A DNA stretch of 64,000 nucleotides from NCBI GenBank assembly GCA_023376005.1, contig CM042145.1:92227250-92291249 (forward strand), given 5' to 3'. Positions 13,021 to 22,433 of the stretch are shown here, in pieces. The notes under the pieces are model-generated. The model did not search any database. It saw only the letters and a program-made list of their open reading frames with translations, and had not been told where the DNA came from. Position 1 is the stretch's first letter; each line of letters begins with the position of its first letter. Both the position numbers and the translations under genes were made by a program. The stretch comes from Doryteuthis pealeii (lineage: Eukaryota; Mollusca; Cephalopoda; Myopsida; Loliginidae).

Positions 13021-16000
13021 TAAATATCACCAGTTCTTGCTTTTTGTAAAAAAAAAAAAGCATGAAGATTTATATTGGAAGATATTAAAAATTAAAAGAA
13101 ACATAGAATTAGCATTGAAATTCTACTTAAAAATGTCCAATATTTATAAATCTCAAAAGTAAACAAATCAATACCCAGAGTTTTTTGCCCCCCTCGACCC
13201 AATCGACACTGGGTAGCCGCTTCTAGTAGAATCCTAAAGTCTGTTACAAGATACAAAGTCAGGGGCCATTTTAGTATGAATGTGCATTGCAAATTTACCC
13301 CACCACTTAAAACTTAATAAAGGAACTTTTCAAAAATAATTATTTCCATAAATCATTTAATAGTCAAAAAGACATTCGCACAAAAAAGAATCAAATTAGA
13401 GGAGACATTTGCTTATTTTGAAGCTCCACTAATATCAACATTCATTTTCTAACAAAATTCAGTTGAGCAAAAATTCAAAGTAATCTTTCAAAAGATGTCG
13501 GTATATTATGGGAAACGATTCCCAATTTTACAGAAGACATTTATGTTGAATCAATATATTTTCCCATATTAGTAATAGTTAGCAAGCTAGATTAGCAGAC
13601 CACTGTTCGAGAGTTCAAATCTCACTGGGTGCCCCATAATTCTGGCCTTGTGCCACTAAGCTTGATAAATAACTATTTGGTATTTAGCTATCAATGATTA
13701 ACACTAATAAAAATTGATGTCACAAAACGTCCAAAATTATATTTGCGCAAAAGTTTCCAGCGAAAAACAGGTTTTTATTTTTTTTCTTATTTCTTTACTT
13801 TCAGGGAAGTTTTTTTGGGTTTTCAAATATATACAGAGAGAGCCACAAACAATTACACACTATTGTATTAGATTCATCCCGTATTCCTGCCTTTAATAAT
13901 TCTATCTAACTTGCCTTTTTTTTCTTTGTTGGTTGCCAGCATAAAAATTTACAAATTTACTGTGCGCTCTTTCTCTTTTGATATGCTTTTTATCGGGAAA
14001 ATAATTTAGTCTTTTTTTTTATAAATACAATACAGATAAAATATATATAAAGAAATGAGACAATATAAATAAATGTAAACTAGGTACCACCAATTTGTTG
14101 GCGCCTTTCATTTTAAAAACGAATTAAAATTAATTAAATCGATTATTTAACATTAAATTCTTGTTTAAGTCAAAAAGTAGTAACATAATGAGCATCAGCA
14201 AAAAAGAAAAATAATATTATGTATGTAATTAATTTCAAATACATTTTAAACAATCAAATTTGTCCAAAAAATTTAACCAAAATGGGTGCTTTGTGTGAAG
14301 TAATTACGGCCTAAAACACCCACGTTACTTAAGATTTTAAGACTTATAACAGTTTCTTCTTAGAAATCAACAACAAAAAACATTAAATACACTATGTACG
14401 GAAAAATGACAAACATTTTGATATTAATCTAAATTAAATATCTTTTCTTTTTTTTTTTTTTTTTTGTCAAAATATGCAGAAAACCTAGAGTTAAAAAAAA
14501 TCTGACGTTTTTTGTTTACAAAAGTCAGCAGAAATATGTTAAAAAATGTGGATGTCCAGATTGATAAAAAAAAAGAACCATATGACCATTAGGCACCCCT
14601 TTTGCGATTCAATTCATAAGGACATTTTTTTTCATTTACACCGTCAAAATCCGGTTGTTTGTTAACAGACGATTTTTAGAAAAGGGGTAAATTATAAAAC
14701 TAACCCCTAACAAACAACCGGATTTTGACGGTGTAAATGAAAAAAATGTCCTTATGAATCGAGATCGCAAAAGGGGTGCCTAAAGGTCATATGGGCCAAA
14801 AAAAAATACCAAAAATCAGGAAATTATCTGATTTTAATAAAATTTTCATTGTTGACTTTAGGTACCACCAGACCGTTTAGGTCATCTTGAATAAAACGGA
14901 AATAGATATTTCCGAACTTTGTTTATCAAAAATCTCGTTAAAAAAAAGATCGTACAGGGTTGTTACAAAGAAAAATAGTTAATTCAAAGATCAAATTATC
15001 CGATTGGGAAAAATTACATCGTTATCTTAAAAAATAAACAAACCTATCCATATTACGTGCGAAAGGGTAATTTTCAGGCCGTGATTTAGAGAGAAAGAAA
15101 TACATATTATTACCCTCTTACAGTTATGCATCTAAGTACGGATGGGTGTAACGGACAAACTTTTTTAGCCAAATTTTTTCTATTAAAAATGAATAAAATC
15201 TTTAAAAACTTTAATATTACAATTAAAATGAATAAAATCTTTAAAAACTTTAATATTACAATTTACTATGAATAAAAACTTAAAAAACTTTAATCTTAAA
15301 ATTTCGCAGTGAAATTGACGTTAAAAATGTCTTTGGTTTTAGTATTAATTCTTAAAATCGAAAATAAATGAAATTTGAATATTTTTTCTAAGAGAAAACT
15401 GATAAAACAATCATTCAATATATTATTTTATTCTAATTGGTCGTAAAAGTTAAATAAAATATTTTTTTACGCTCAGAAAAACAAACTTTAGTTACCGAGA
15501 AGCGTCTCGTCATGTCAGTTTTGTTCTTCCGTACATTCTAAGAATCACACATTACTATTCAACAATAAAATTACAAATTCTTTAAAAATATTAATCGAGC
15601 ACGGATCGGACCAACTTTAGTTCACCTGAATTCTAAAATTCATGTTTTTAAATATCCGTGAAAATTTTGATTTTTTTCCACAGGAAAAAAAAAAATTTAA
15701 TTTATTTCACGCAGAAAATAATATTTAATCACACAAAAGATTGAAAATCTCGTAAAAATTAATTTCTTAAAAAAATTTTTTTTTTTTGACAATTTAATAG
15801 AATATAGTACATACCAATTACATAAGAAAAAAAAAGTTTTCAAATATTAATATTATGACATTTTTTTTGCACTTTTTATTTCCGATTTCATTATTTTTTC
15901 CTAAAAAAACTATAATTCGGTACGTTATACAATTTCATTGATATAGTTATTCAGCCTCTTATCTTTATAGAAAAAAAGTCCCAAATTTTTTTTCCACATC

Positions 16001-18224
16001 ATTTTTTTTAATCTCATAAATAAAATAGGGGGGGTGATAGACATCGTAAAAATATTTCCCCTAATATATTTTAGAAAAAAACTATTTCAGATGTATTTAC
16101 ATCCAATGGTAAACATTTATGGAAATTTTCGTGAAAATCGGACCATTAATTGATTTTTCATAGAATCTTTAAAAATCCTCTTATCGTAACTTGTTTTTAG
16201 CTACGTTAAATTTCAGTTGATTTAACAGTGCAAAATGAAAACATTGTTTTTCAATCATAATTTTCGTTATTTTCGTATGCTGATAAAAATTTAAAAAATC
16301 ATCAGGAGTTTACTTAATGTTTTTTCTTTCGAATGGAAAAAAATTTTCAAGAAAATATTAATTTTTCTGCAAGTTTCATTGTGTTAAATGTAAGGGGGGT
16401 AAATTGCACAGGGTCAAATTGGTGGTACCTAGTTGACTTATAAATCAACGAATTCTTAGGGTCAAAAATTCAATTGAAAAAAAAAATTGTACAAGTTTCA
16501 ATTTATTTATGTTGTCTCATTTCTTATTCGTCTCATTTCTTATTTGTATTTTATCCGGGCATTGTAAATCAAAAACTATATAAATCATTTTCCCGATAAT
16601 AAACATCATAAGTAAAAAAGCGCACGGTAAATTTTTAAGTAGGTACATTTTTACGTCGGTAACCGGAAAAAAACAAAAAAAAACAAGTGGTATAGACTAT
16701 ACCACTTAGCGTTATTAAGGGCAGGAATCCGGGAGGAATCTAATACCATAGCACCAAATAACTAAATTAACTGAAAATATAAAATAAAAAGACTATTTCA
16801 TTTTAAGATTTTTTTAAAAAACATCCCTTGTGATGTATTATTTTGATTTTTAGATCTGTTATTCATATCTTTATCGTGATATATAGAAACACAACGTTTC
16901 GGACGTTGTACCCTCACGCCTTCTTCAGGTGTACCCTGTCCCTGTCCGTCTGAGTATAAGAATGATTCAACTTGGAAAATCATTTTGAATTGTTTGTCTG
17001 TTGAGCAAAAAAAAAAGGTGTTGAAGAATTTTAAAGATCTCATTCAAATAATGACGTCATTGTTTTTGCACGCCCATCAATCCGAGAAGCATCACGTTTA
17101 TTTAAAGAAGGCCGGAGGGTACAACGGCCGAAACGTTATGTTAACTATATATCGCGATAAAATTGAGACAACAGTTCGAAAAATCAAAATGATATATATC
17201 AAGCCTCATCTCAAAAATTCAGACAAATAATCCCTTGTGATATTTTTTTACTAGTTTCCGTTTGCAAAAACAAAAATATAAATAAATAGTCGTTCATTTT
17301 TCAGTAACAAGTGGTTCAAACTCATTGTACGTTACTCTTGGCCATTTATTTACTTACTAACCTCAAATTTATAATCATATTGTCTCCTTCCCATTACGAA
17401 AATAGGGATCTCTTTAATAAATCATGAATTACTTTAAAACATTGTAGACTACAGGGTGTTACCAATAAAATAGTAATACTTGATTACTAATCAGCTATTC
17501 TATTCGTCCTTAAAAAAATATTATTGATTTTCATTCCATTTAATAAAAAGTGACAAATAACTAATTTTCAAGGTCAACAAAGAAATTCCTAAATATTTAT
17601 TATTATTTAACCATAATGGCAAAACCTGACTTTAAAAATTTTTTTAACTTAATTTAATTTTTAACAGGAGATTAAAAATAATGTGATACCAGGAAAATTA
17701 ATGTTTTTCGTACAGTCGGGCAGTGTTTTAGTGTTCGTTTGTTTTTTGTTATTTTTACTTAATATTCTGATATAAATGTCCTATTATCTCATTTTATTTT
17801 TATAGATAAATTATAATTACACTAAATATTGTCAATTGGATTTTTAGCTTCAAAAAAATTATTACTGTGACCATTTATTAAGCCTAAAGCAAAAAGAAAA
17901 TAAATATTTCAATTTTACTGAACGTATGTTCGGAATCGGCCTGTTTAATTTTTACAGTCAAATACAAATTTCATCTTTTGTTGCTTTTATCTATCTTTAT
18001 TTATTAATTTTTCAATTCAATAAATATTCTTTCAGTGAATAAACGAATTTAAAACATTTTGATAATATATTGTTACGACGATGCAAAACAAAAAACAACA
18101 AAACAAGTGATGTTTACGAACGTTTCATAGACACAACATACACAATATGTACGTATTTAAATACCTACATTAATATTAAAAGGACTTACCCAGAGTTATT
18201 GATGATAAACAGACTATGAATCAT
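2558..18224 (-). CDS. AP3M1: AP-3 complex subunit mu (AP3M1/2 family), 8 coding exons, C-terminus off window
   Basis: Medium (mu) subunit of the AP-3 clathrin-adaptor complex, which binds tyrosine-based sorting signals and directs cargo from endosomes or trans-Golgi to lysosomes and lysosome-related organelles. Exons, 5' to 3': 18190-18224, 11458-11536, 10920-11025, 9902-10014, 7690-7814, 5978-6137, 3961-4074, 2558-2631. All junctions are GT-AG and phases join without a break, giving about 268 residues. The protein starts MIHSLFIINNSG, has the longin-like N-terminal domain (VEFLHRVFDTFEDYF), the linker motif LPTGQLSNIPWRR, then the start of the mu-homology domain (AYFDVIEEIDAILDKSG, LLDDVSFHPCVRFKRWE). 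Vertebrate AP3M1 has 418 residues, so about 150 C-terminal residues, including the rest of the signal-binding domain, lie beyond base 1. Introns are 432-6653 bp and full of SINEs and MITEs. The symbol is by family; I cannot separate AP3M1 from AP3M2, and invertebrates usually have one copy. Confidence 0.95.
3138..3385 (+). repeat. Dispersed repeat family E
   Basis: Shares TTTTACAGCATGTCAACCCT, TTGGGTCATTTTATGCTGAA and CATAGATGGGACCCTAACAG with copies at 35505, 37095 and 44455. Includes five tandem copies of a TTTTTTCACTCAAT-type word (3235-3320). AP3M intron 7. Confidence 0.65.
3378..3469 (+). repeat. SINE-A fragments, rearranged
   Basis: GGAAAACACTGAATTC precedes rather than follows CCCTTGGGAAAGGTATGAAT, so the two pieces are out of SINE-A order. 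Confidence 0.5.
3961..4074 (-). CDS. AP3M1: AP3M coding exon 7
   Basis: 114 nt, phase 0 at both ends, encoding IDCLIKLSGMPDLTLSFMNP and then RLLDDVSFHPCVRFKRWE. Acceptor TTGACAG, donor GTAAGTTT. This is the hallmark FxPCxRFKRWE segment of the mu-homology domain. Confidence 0.95.
4215..4345 (+). repeat. Family E fragment
   Basis: TTTTACAGCATATCTACTCT and TTTAATGCTGAATCAAG resemble the 5' part of family E. AP3M intron 6. Confidence 0.5.
4880..5268 (-). repeat. SINE-C copy (minus) with inverted tail piece
   Basis: Minus-strand SINE-C: B-box-like GGTTCAATCC on the complement near 5115, GGCCTTCTTCAG-type word near 4955, GACTGTTGTTCTCATCC at 4899. At about 5198 the sequence switches to plus-strand SINE-C 3' end (AGTCCGAAAAATCTAAAT; GCCTCATCTCAAAAATTCAG). 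Confidence 0.65.
5287..5730 (+). mobile_element. Solo LTR with primer-binding site, gypsy-like
   Basis: Starts TGATATC and ends CTTACA near 5712, followed by ACTGGTGACCCCGACGTG, a typical LTR-retrotransposon primer-binding-site region. A TATATAAAATG-type 3' signal occurs near 5643. The internal gag-pol is absent; unrelated sequence follows within about 50 bp. Antisense in AP3M intron 6. Confidence 0.65.
5978..6137 (-). CDS. AP3M1: AP3M coding exon 6
   Basis: 160 nt encoding VSGILPTGQLSNIPWRRTG and then VKYTNNEAYFDVIEEIDAIL, DKSGATVFAEVQGY. The linker motif LPTGQLSNIPWRR and the first mu-homology strands are nearly identical to vertebrate AP-3 mu. The donor is GTAAGTT. Confidence 0.95.
7040..7172 (-). 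repeat. SINE-D (tRNA-Gln-like)
   Basis: On the complement: GGTGTAATGGTTAGTAAGCT (A box) and GTGAGTTCGATTCTAACTGG (B box), then CTTGTGCCACATCTAAGC. Same family as 38455 and 19080. AP3M intron 5. Confidence 0.7.
7200..7470 (+). repeat. LTR-like fragment related to 22860-23200
   Basis: AGCAACCAAAGGATTCTTCA and AAAGCCTAAAGGATGGCC recur, diverged, at 23103-23185. No terminal repeats or coding sequence seen. Confidence 0.4.
7690..7814 (-). CDS. AP3M1: AP3M coding exon 5
   Basis: 125 nt encoding LLDEMLDNGFPLAVESNVLK and then ELIKPPNLLRTITDTVTGKST, the end of the longin-like domain and the start of the linker. Acceptor TTTGTAG and donor GTAAGT; it ends two bases into a Gly codon. Confidence 0.94.
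8117..8447. mobile_element. Palindromic MITE (about 330 bp)
   Basis: Inverted arms of about 130 bp: ATACCAAAAATCAGGGAATT at 8129 mirrors the complement of AATTCCCTGATTTTTAGTAT near 8410, and both arms carry GTGTTGATATATTAATGAAT or its complement. A 40-60 bp loop lies around 8260-8290. AP3M intron 4. Confidence 0.8.
8770..9022 (+). repeat. Family E, 3' half
   Basis: CAGAGTGGACCTGGGAATAA, TCACCATCAGATGCAATTTA and CTCTGCACAGGATACAGTCA, with an internal repeat of the second word at 8938. Confidence 0.65.
9133..9890. repeat. Tandem direct duplication, about 390 bp x 2
   Basis: Unit 1 (9133-9525) and unit 2 (9529-9890) share CAGCAACTTCCAGTAAAAAG, CCAATAAACAGACAGGACAA, TACTACAGACTTGGATTAAC and TTGAATCAATTTGAAT. 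Unit 2 ends about 10 bp from the exon 4 donor of AP3M. Confidence 0.85.
9902..10014 (-). CDS. AP3M1: AP3M coding exon 4
   Basis: 113 nt encoding VSPLFVVEFLHRVFDTFEDY and then FAECTESTIKEHYVIVYE, part of the longin-like domain. The first two bases complete the Val codon begun in exon 3. The exon ends in phase 0 before GTAAGT. A roughly 390-bp tandem duplication starts just inside the following intron. Confidence 0.94.
10799..10919 (+). repeat. SINE-A 3' half ending at an AP3M splice donor
   Basis: AAACTCTGAATTCAAACTTG, AAGAAATTGACCATGTATCA and GGGGTTGGTAAATATATA, then TA-rich tail directly up to the exon 3 donor on the other strand. Confidence 0.8.
10920..11025 (-). CDS. AP3M1: AP3M coding exon 3
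   Basis: 106 nt encoding SGSLDDIPPVIATPHHYLIN and then IYRNQLYFVAVVTTE. It contains the conserved IPPVI-TPHHYLI-IYR stretch of AP-3 mu. The acceptor is CAG; the donor is GTATAT, a weak site whose intronic side is the TA-rich tail of an opposite-strand SINE. Confidence 0.93.
11398..11438. repeat. (TA)n microsatellite
   Basis: About 20 TA units, 20 bp inside AP3M intron 2 from the exon 2 donor. Confidence 0.95.
11458..11536 (-). CDS. AP3M1: AP3M coding exon 2
   Basis: 79 nt encoding DVFMEKHWKSVIHKS, then ICDYFFEVQGR. It is preceded by a pyrimidine tract and CAG and followed by GTGAGT. It corresponds to the first longin-domain strands of AP-3 mu. A long (TA)n run sits only about 20 bp downstream of the donor. 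Confidence 0.93.
11708..11800 (+). repeat. Family E fragment
   Basis: AGCAAGTCAACCTGTCTCAG and GGTTTAAGAATTGGATTCAT resemble the 5' end of other family E copies (7528, 33450). Confidence 0.45.
11881..12110 (-). repeat. SINE-B with target-site duplication
   Basis: The complement starts with a tRNA-like head (GTTAGCTCAGTCGGTAGAGC ... GTTCGATACCGG) and ends in an ACTTTACTTTACT tail. It is flanked by a perfect 14-bp direct repeat TATGATATCATGTA at 11867-11880 and 12111-12124, showing retroposition. AP3M intron 1. Confidence 0.9.
12236..12329 (-). repeat. SINE-B 3' fragment
   Basis: GGTATCAGCCAGACAGCGAG and TAGCACTAGACCAGGGAGAT; head missing. Confidence 0.65.
12425..12655 (+). repeat. Family E copy
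   Basis: CATAGATGGGACCCTAACAG, GGTCAGAGTGGATCCTGGAG and ATCACATGCAGTTTAGTGTC in the family order. Confidence 0.7.
12950..13019. repeat. (TA)n followed by (AC)n microsatellite
   Basis: About 15 TA units followed by about 17 AC units in AP3M intron 1. Confidence 0.95.
13574..13683 (+). repeat. SINE-D copy
   Basis: AATAGTTAGCAAGCTAGATT, then GAGAGTTCAAATCTCACTGG and CTGGCCTTGTGCCACTAAGC. Confidence 0.7.
13865..16747. mobile_element. Nested foldback transposon, 2.9 kb, non-coding
   Basis: Outer arms pair: GTATTAGATTCATCCCGTAT at 13865 against the complement of the 16720-16747 end, with TTATCGGGAAAATAATTTAG-type and GAGACAATATAAATAAATGT words also mirrored. Inside, a second element has inverted ends CTAGGTACCACCAATTTG (14080) and its complement ending at 16432. 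A third, MITE-1, sits at 14577-14796. No ORF above 60 residues matches a transposase. AP3M intron 1. Confidence 0.8.
14577..14796. mobile_element. MITE-1 copy (ACCATATGACC termini)
   Basis: Near-perfect palindrome. Arms contain AGGCACCCCTTTTGCGATT and TTACACCGTCAAAATCCGGT and pair with 14701-14796. The loop contains AACCCCTAACAAAC. Same family as 22434 and 44093. Confidence 0.88.
16845..17230. repeat. Inverted pair of SINE-C-like segments
   Basis: 16845-16945 (complement has GAAGAAGGCGTGAGGGTACA, CCGAAACGTTGTG) mirrors 17100-17180 (GAAGGCCGGAGGGTACAACG, CCGAAACGTTATG). The right end has the family tail GCCTCATCTCAAAAATTCAG. AP3M intron 1. Confidence 0.65.
18190..18224 (-). CDS. AP3M1: AP3M coding exon 1 (start codon)
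   Basis: ATG at 18224-18222 opens MIHSLFIINNSG, matching the family N-terminus MIHSLFLINCSG. The donor GTAAGT lies at 18189 and downward. The exon ends two bases into the Gly codon, which exon 2 completes. The 6653-bp intron 1 follows. Confidence 0.93.
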
Positions 18225-18365
18225 ATCTGTTTTTACTTCTTTAAAGATCAGAATTCTGGCCAAAGTCGGGTGGTTTTTATTTGATGGATGGCGACAACGC
18301 CAGTCAGTACGGCTGAGATGGTTAGAAATTTCGCCACCCACAGCAATGGCCGCTTATATCATTCA
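18225..18365 (-). promoter_or_regulatory. Probable 5' UTR and promoter-proximal region of AP3M
   Basis: Less AT-rich than its surroundings, immediately upstream of the AP3M ATG. It contains no recognisable transposon and is bounded upstream by low-complexity sequence. No TATA box or initiator could be assigned, so the transcription start is not fixed. Confidence 0.3.
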
Positions 18366-18617
18366 TTGATTAAAAACAAACTGTTTTGCTGAACAGGAAT
18401 TTAAACCATTTAGATAATGAATAAATTTTATTTCTTTTTTTTTAGATTATTTTTAATCTATCTATTTATATATGTAATTGTCAAAGATTTGGCTGCTCTT
18501 TATTTATATGCCCCTTATGACTTCACTAAAGAATAGAAGCGGTGTACAGTACACGTGTGCAGACGGACCCTGGATGCTTATCATTCATTTGGTGTGTCTT
18601 GGGTAACGTAATAGGGT

Positions 18618-19074
18618 ACATCGTGATTTTAAGGGCAAAAATTCATAAGAGCGCACCAGCGATACATTTTGTTACTATGGATGGCAAACAATGTAAAAAT
18701 TAAAATAGCTAAATAATAATAAACCAATCTCCAATGAAATCAATGCTGTATTTTTAAACTTTAATCAAACAAAACTATTAAGCAAACTTTAAAAATTCTG
18801 GACTTGGTAAATAAAAAAATTTAAGTCGAAATATATTACAATTTGGTTGTGTTTGATTGAACACACACATAGATATATTCAAATATTACTAAATATGAAA
18901 ATTTACATAAATCCTATTCTTAATAGACTTCTTTTCCTTAATCTAAAGTATTTTTGTATCGCTTTGCTTTCATAGGAAATCGGTTAATTATTATTTAGCT
19001 ATTTTAATTTTTACATTGTCGGCCATCCATAGCTGGTGTGCTCCTATGAGTTTTCACCCTTAAATTCACAATAT
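18618..19074. mobile_element. Palindromic MITE upstream of AP3M
   Basis: Terminal inverted repeats of about 90 bp: GTGATTTTAAGGGCAAAAAT ... CAATGTAAAAATTAAAATAG at left and the complement of CTATTTTAATTTTTACATTG ... CACCCTTAAATTCACAAT at right. Internal AT-rich DNA has no ORF. Confidence 0.8.
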
Positions 19075-19079
19075 AACCG

Positions 19080-19275
19080 GAATGGTTAGCAAGCGAGACT
19101 AGCAAACCATTACTAGTGAATTCGAATCTCATTGGGTGCCCCATACTTCTGGCCTTGTGCCACATATTAACTAATCTTAGGTAAGGGGGTTCATACCTTT
19201 CATAAGAGTATTAGTCTGAAAATAATTGGAGTTTGAACTTGCTTACCACTATGTTGCAGTTCAGTACGTTAACCA
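19080..19275 (+). repeat. SINE-D copy followed by an inverted tRNA-like fragment
   Basis: AATGGTTAGCAAGCGAGACT and GTGAATTCGAATCTCATTGG, then CTTGTGCCACATATTAAC. From about 19195 a minus-strand tRNA-headed fragment follows (complement GGTTAACGTACTGAACTG ... AAGCAAGTTCAAACTCC). Confidence 0.65.
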
Positions 19276-19283
19276 CCTGGGGT

Positions 19284-19489
19284 CATGTTTACAATGAAAT
19301 TAGTAAACCAGTCAACATACCTAGATAGCTATATCTCATCTACAGAAAGCGATGTCAATATACAAATAGGAAAAGCATGGACTGCTATTGACAGATTATT
19401 GATCATATAGAAATCTGATCCCTCTGATAAGATAAAATGGGAATTCTTCCAAGCTATAGCCATACCAGTACTACTGTATGGCTACATCA
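19284..19489 (+). mobile_element. Non-LTR retrotransposon fragment, reverse transcriptase 3' part
   Basis: Reads YLDSYISSTESDVNIQIGKA then WTAIDRLLII*KSDPSDKIK and EFFQAIAIPVLLYG, the post-RT region of invertebrate LINE polyproteins. It contains an in-frame stop and is interrupted at 19490 by a MITE. Not functional. Confidence 0.75.
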
Positions 19490-19710
19490 TTATTTCCTAT
19501 AAGTCTAACATGATCAAAGGGGAACCACTTTTGACTGATAAATTATTTATTCATTTTCCCATTAAACTAATCCTAAACCCTGAACCCTAAACCCTAATCC
19601 TAAACCCTTACCCTAACCCCATCTTTTTTTCCTAGTAGATCAATAAATAAATAAATAATTTATCAGTCAAGAGTGGATCCCCTTTGATCTGTTAGACTTA
19701 TAGGAAATAA
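19490..19710. mobile_element. hAT-like MITE-2 inserted in the LINE fragment
   Basis: Inverted ends TTATTTCCTATAAGTC / GACTTATAGGAAATAA. CTACATCA occurs at both edges (19482-19489; 19714-19721), an 8-bp target duplication as for hAT elements. The loop holds repeated CCCTAA-type words (19568-19620). Confidence 0.82.
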
Positions 19711-19713
19711 CTG

Positions 19714-19900
19714 CTACATCACTTGGAGAAAAGATGGGAACTACACAAGGATGCTCTGTGCTGTTTTGAACAAATCCTGGAAGCAGCACCCTAGAAAACA
19801 GCAACTATACAACCTCTTAGCTCTCATCTCATAAACCATCCAAGTAAGATAAACAAGACATACTGTTGGAGAAGTAAGGACAAACTCATAAATAAAAAAA
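19714..19900 (+). mobile_element. LINE fragment continued, after the MITE
   Basis: Continues as CYITWRKDGNYTRMLCAVLN then KSWKQHP, with stops later. Ends in an A-rich run near 19890. Confidence 0.7.
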
Positions 19901-20035
19901 AAGAGACAGATACAAAGAGATTATGGGGTGGCATAAGGTTTAATGTTTTAGGTTAAAAGGTAGCTTGTTATTCTTGGTACGTGTTCCTAGGGTTTGCTTT
20001 TTAACCCATCTTATTTAGAGGTCATGCTGAAAAGG

Positions 20036-20130
20036 AATTCAAAGAAAGAAGAAAGAGACAAAGACAAAAAGTGGTTTTATGATTTAGGCTTTATTCACAG
20101 GTCATAGCCACCATGTGGCAAGGAAATTTC
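20036..20130 (-). repeat. LTR-end fragment related to 21925 and 23575
   Basis: Complement carries AATAAAGCCTAAATCATAAA and CTTTGTCTCTTTCTTC, matching the plus-strand piece at 21922-21995. Confidence 0.5.
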
Positions 20131-20213
20131 TTCCTGGTCAGTAGTAGTGTCTAGACACAGTTAAGGCCTAAAATCGAGTGGTTAAAGAGTCCAGTTTGCC
20201 CTACAATTGACAA

Positions 20214-20540
20214 AGATGCTGTAAGCTGTCTTGAACAAATCCTGGAAGCAGCACCCTACAAAACAGCAACTGTATGACCACTTGCCTCCAATCACACAAA
20301 CCATCTAAGTAAGACGAACAAATGCTGGGCACTGCTGGAGAAGTAAGGACAAACCCATAAGCAACGTTCTCCTACATGTGGACACACCAGTGTTGGCCAA
20401 CCAGCAAAAACTTACATTCACCAGCTCTGTGCAGACACTGGATACTGTCTAGAAGACCTACCAAGAGTGATGGCCAATAGAGACAGATGGTAAGAGAGTC
20501 AAAAGGAATCTGTGCTGATGGCATGCCTTGATGATGATGA
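20214..20540 (+). mobile_element. Second LINE 3' end
   Basis: Overlaps the first fragment in content (TTGAACAAATCCTGGAAGCA) and continues to the family C-terminus: CGHTSVGQPAKTYIHQLCAD, TGYCLEDLPRVMANRDRW, then GATGATGATGAATGA. Stops and a frameshift are present. Likely a separate copy or a local duplicate. Confidence 0.75.
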
Positions 20541-21029
20541 ATGATATATATATATATCAGGATCAGAACACATCCAGAAATTGTACTAAAAAGATTCTAG
20601 GTCAAAAAAAAAAAAAAAAAAAATTTTCAAGGTGTTAAATTAGTTTTTGTTAATTACCTGTCAGCACAACTTGATGATTATGATGATGATGTCAAAACAA
20701 TCAATGACTTACCAGCATGCATACATACCAGTTACCTTTACCTTGTTTTATTTTTTTGAAACTGACAAATCACAGGGTAGAGGTAGGTCTTCTGTATGCT
20801 AAACATTAAACAATAAAAAAAAATATTCCCCCAAAAAGTTGAATCGTTTTTTTTTGTTTTTGTTTTTCTGGTCAGACCCTTTTCGTTCATATATCTGCCC
20901 ATATATATTCACATTTGGCCATCTATTGAAGGCACTTTTCCCATTTATTGATATATTTGCATATATGTGGGGATTAAATAATATTGGAAATTCCATGTTA
21001 ATTATCTACCCCTGCCGCTAGGGGGCGAA

Positions 21030-21590
21030 TCGCCATCATCGTATGTTGGCGCCAAAACCAAAAACTTTACTTATCGCAAAGCAGTAACTGGAGGAGAGAC
21101 GTCAAAAGAAATGCTCTCATCACTTAGCCCCAAAACAGGGCCTACTTATCACGGAGCACCCACTGAGAGTAGTCGCGTAAATAGCGGTTCCTAAACTTCA
21201 CTCATCACTTAGCCCAAAAACAGGGCTTACTTCTACGGACCGTTGACCTGGACGGAGGCATTTTTTCACAGCACACTTTCGAAGGCATTGTGTCCGCAGA
21301 CTACAAGGCTGTCACAATAGCACACTACAGAAGGCACCAAGACCAAATAGTCTACTTGAAAAGGGCCCATTCATTTAAAAGAACTGTTACCAGGGCGAGA
21401 AGCTTCTAAAATAGCATCCCCCATTACTTATCACTGAACCAGTTACAAGGAAGGACGAGAAACTACTGAGACGAAGCATCTTATCAACATTTCCTACCAA
21501 CGAATAGAATACCCAGTTATCACCACTACTCCAAGAACATTACTTAACTCAGATAAGTCTCGTAGCAAATACCAATAAAATTTGCAACAA
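21030..21590. repeat. Probable LTR-retrotransposon leader debris with short direct repeats
   Basis: TGTTGGCGCCAAAACC near 21045 resembles a TGGCGCC primer-binding site. TCACTTAGCCC(C/A)AAAACAGGGC occurs at about 21120 and 21210. No gag or pol similarity read. Identification is tentative. Confidence 0.35.
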
Positions 21591-21639
21591 GTTCTTGCAT
21601 TATTTGTCAATACAAGTATTAAATTTCCATTGTGTGTTT

Positions 21640-22012
21640 GTCTTCTTTGTCCGACAATTTGCCTACAACTACAGAGAAATAAGAGCTCCTTCGAAACCCG
21701 TAAATACTCTTAATAAAACTAAAATAAAATAACAAAAAAAAAAACAACAAACTCCCATGGGCCTTCACCAGAAGAACCCTCCGCACATGTCCAACAAAAA
21801 GGACTGACTCCCAACGCCCAAAAGAATCTCTCGGCCATTCGAGTTCAGGCCTTAACTGAGTGTAGTCACTTCCTTGGCCAGGGGGATATCCCCTTGCTGC
21901 GATCAACTATGACCCGGTCAATAAAGCCTAAGTCATAAAACTACCTCCTGCCTTTGTCTCTTTCTTTTCGTTCCTTAAATTCCTTCATTTTCAGCGCAAC
22001 CACCAAATGAAA
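21640..22012 (+). repeat. LTR-like fragment with AATAAA
   Basis: GGTCAATAAAGCCTAAGTCA followed by TTTGTCTCTTTCTTTTCG; the same end occurs on minus at 20036 and 23575, so it is a repeat family. No coding content. Confidence 0.45.
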
Positions 22013-22433
22013 TGGGGTACAAAGCAAAAAACCCTAAGAACATGCAACCAGAATATCCAGCTATACATTAAACCTTAAAACACCCCAAAACCTCTTCCTA
22101 ACCCATATATATCAATCAATATCTCTCTTTAATACTCTGTACTCAATGGGTAGTGTTCACTCATCTTACTGTGTTATATAATGCATAGGCATAGCCTATC
22201 ATTTTTGTAACAAGGTGTAGTTAGAATTTAGAATTAACAATATACTGTGGAAAAATACAGTACTTGATTTAAGTTCATAGAGTTTTTTTTAGACAAGCCT
22301 TAACCCAAGGGTCACCCAAAGTGGGCCTTTCTGGCACTGATTGGCAATCTTTCATTCCTTTTAAATCACAGCGTTCCCTTTCGGAATTTCCTATGTCCAC
22401 CTGTACTGGGAGTGGAAGAGAAAAGAAAAAAAG

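Noticed and set aside
19284..20540. LINE-like reading frame as a host gene
   Set aside because: Stops, a frameshift and a MITE insertion show decayed retrotransposon ends.
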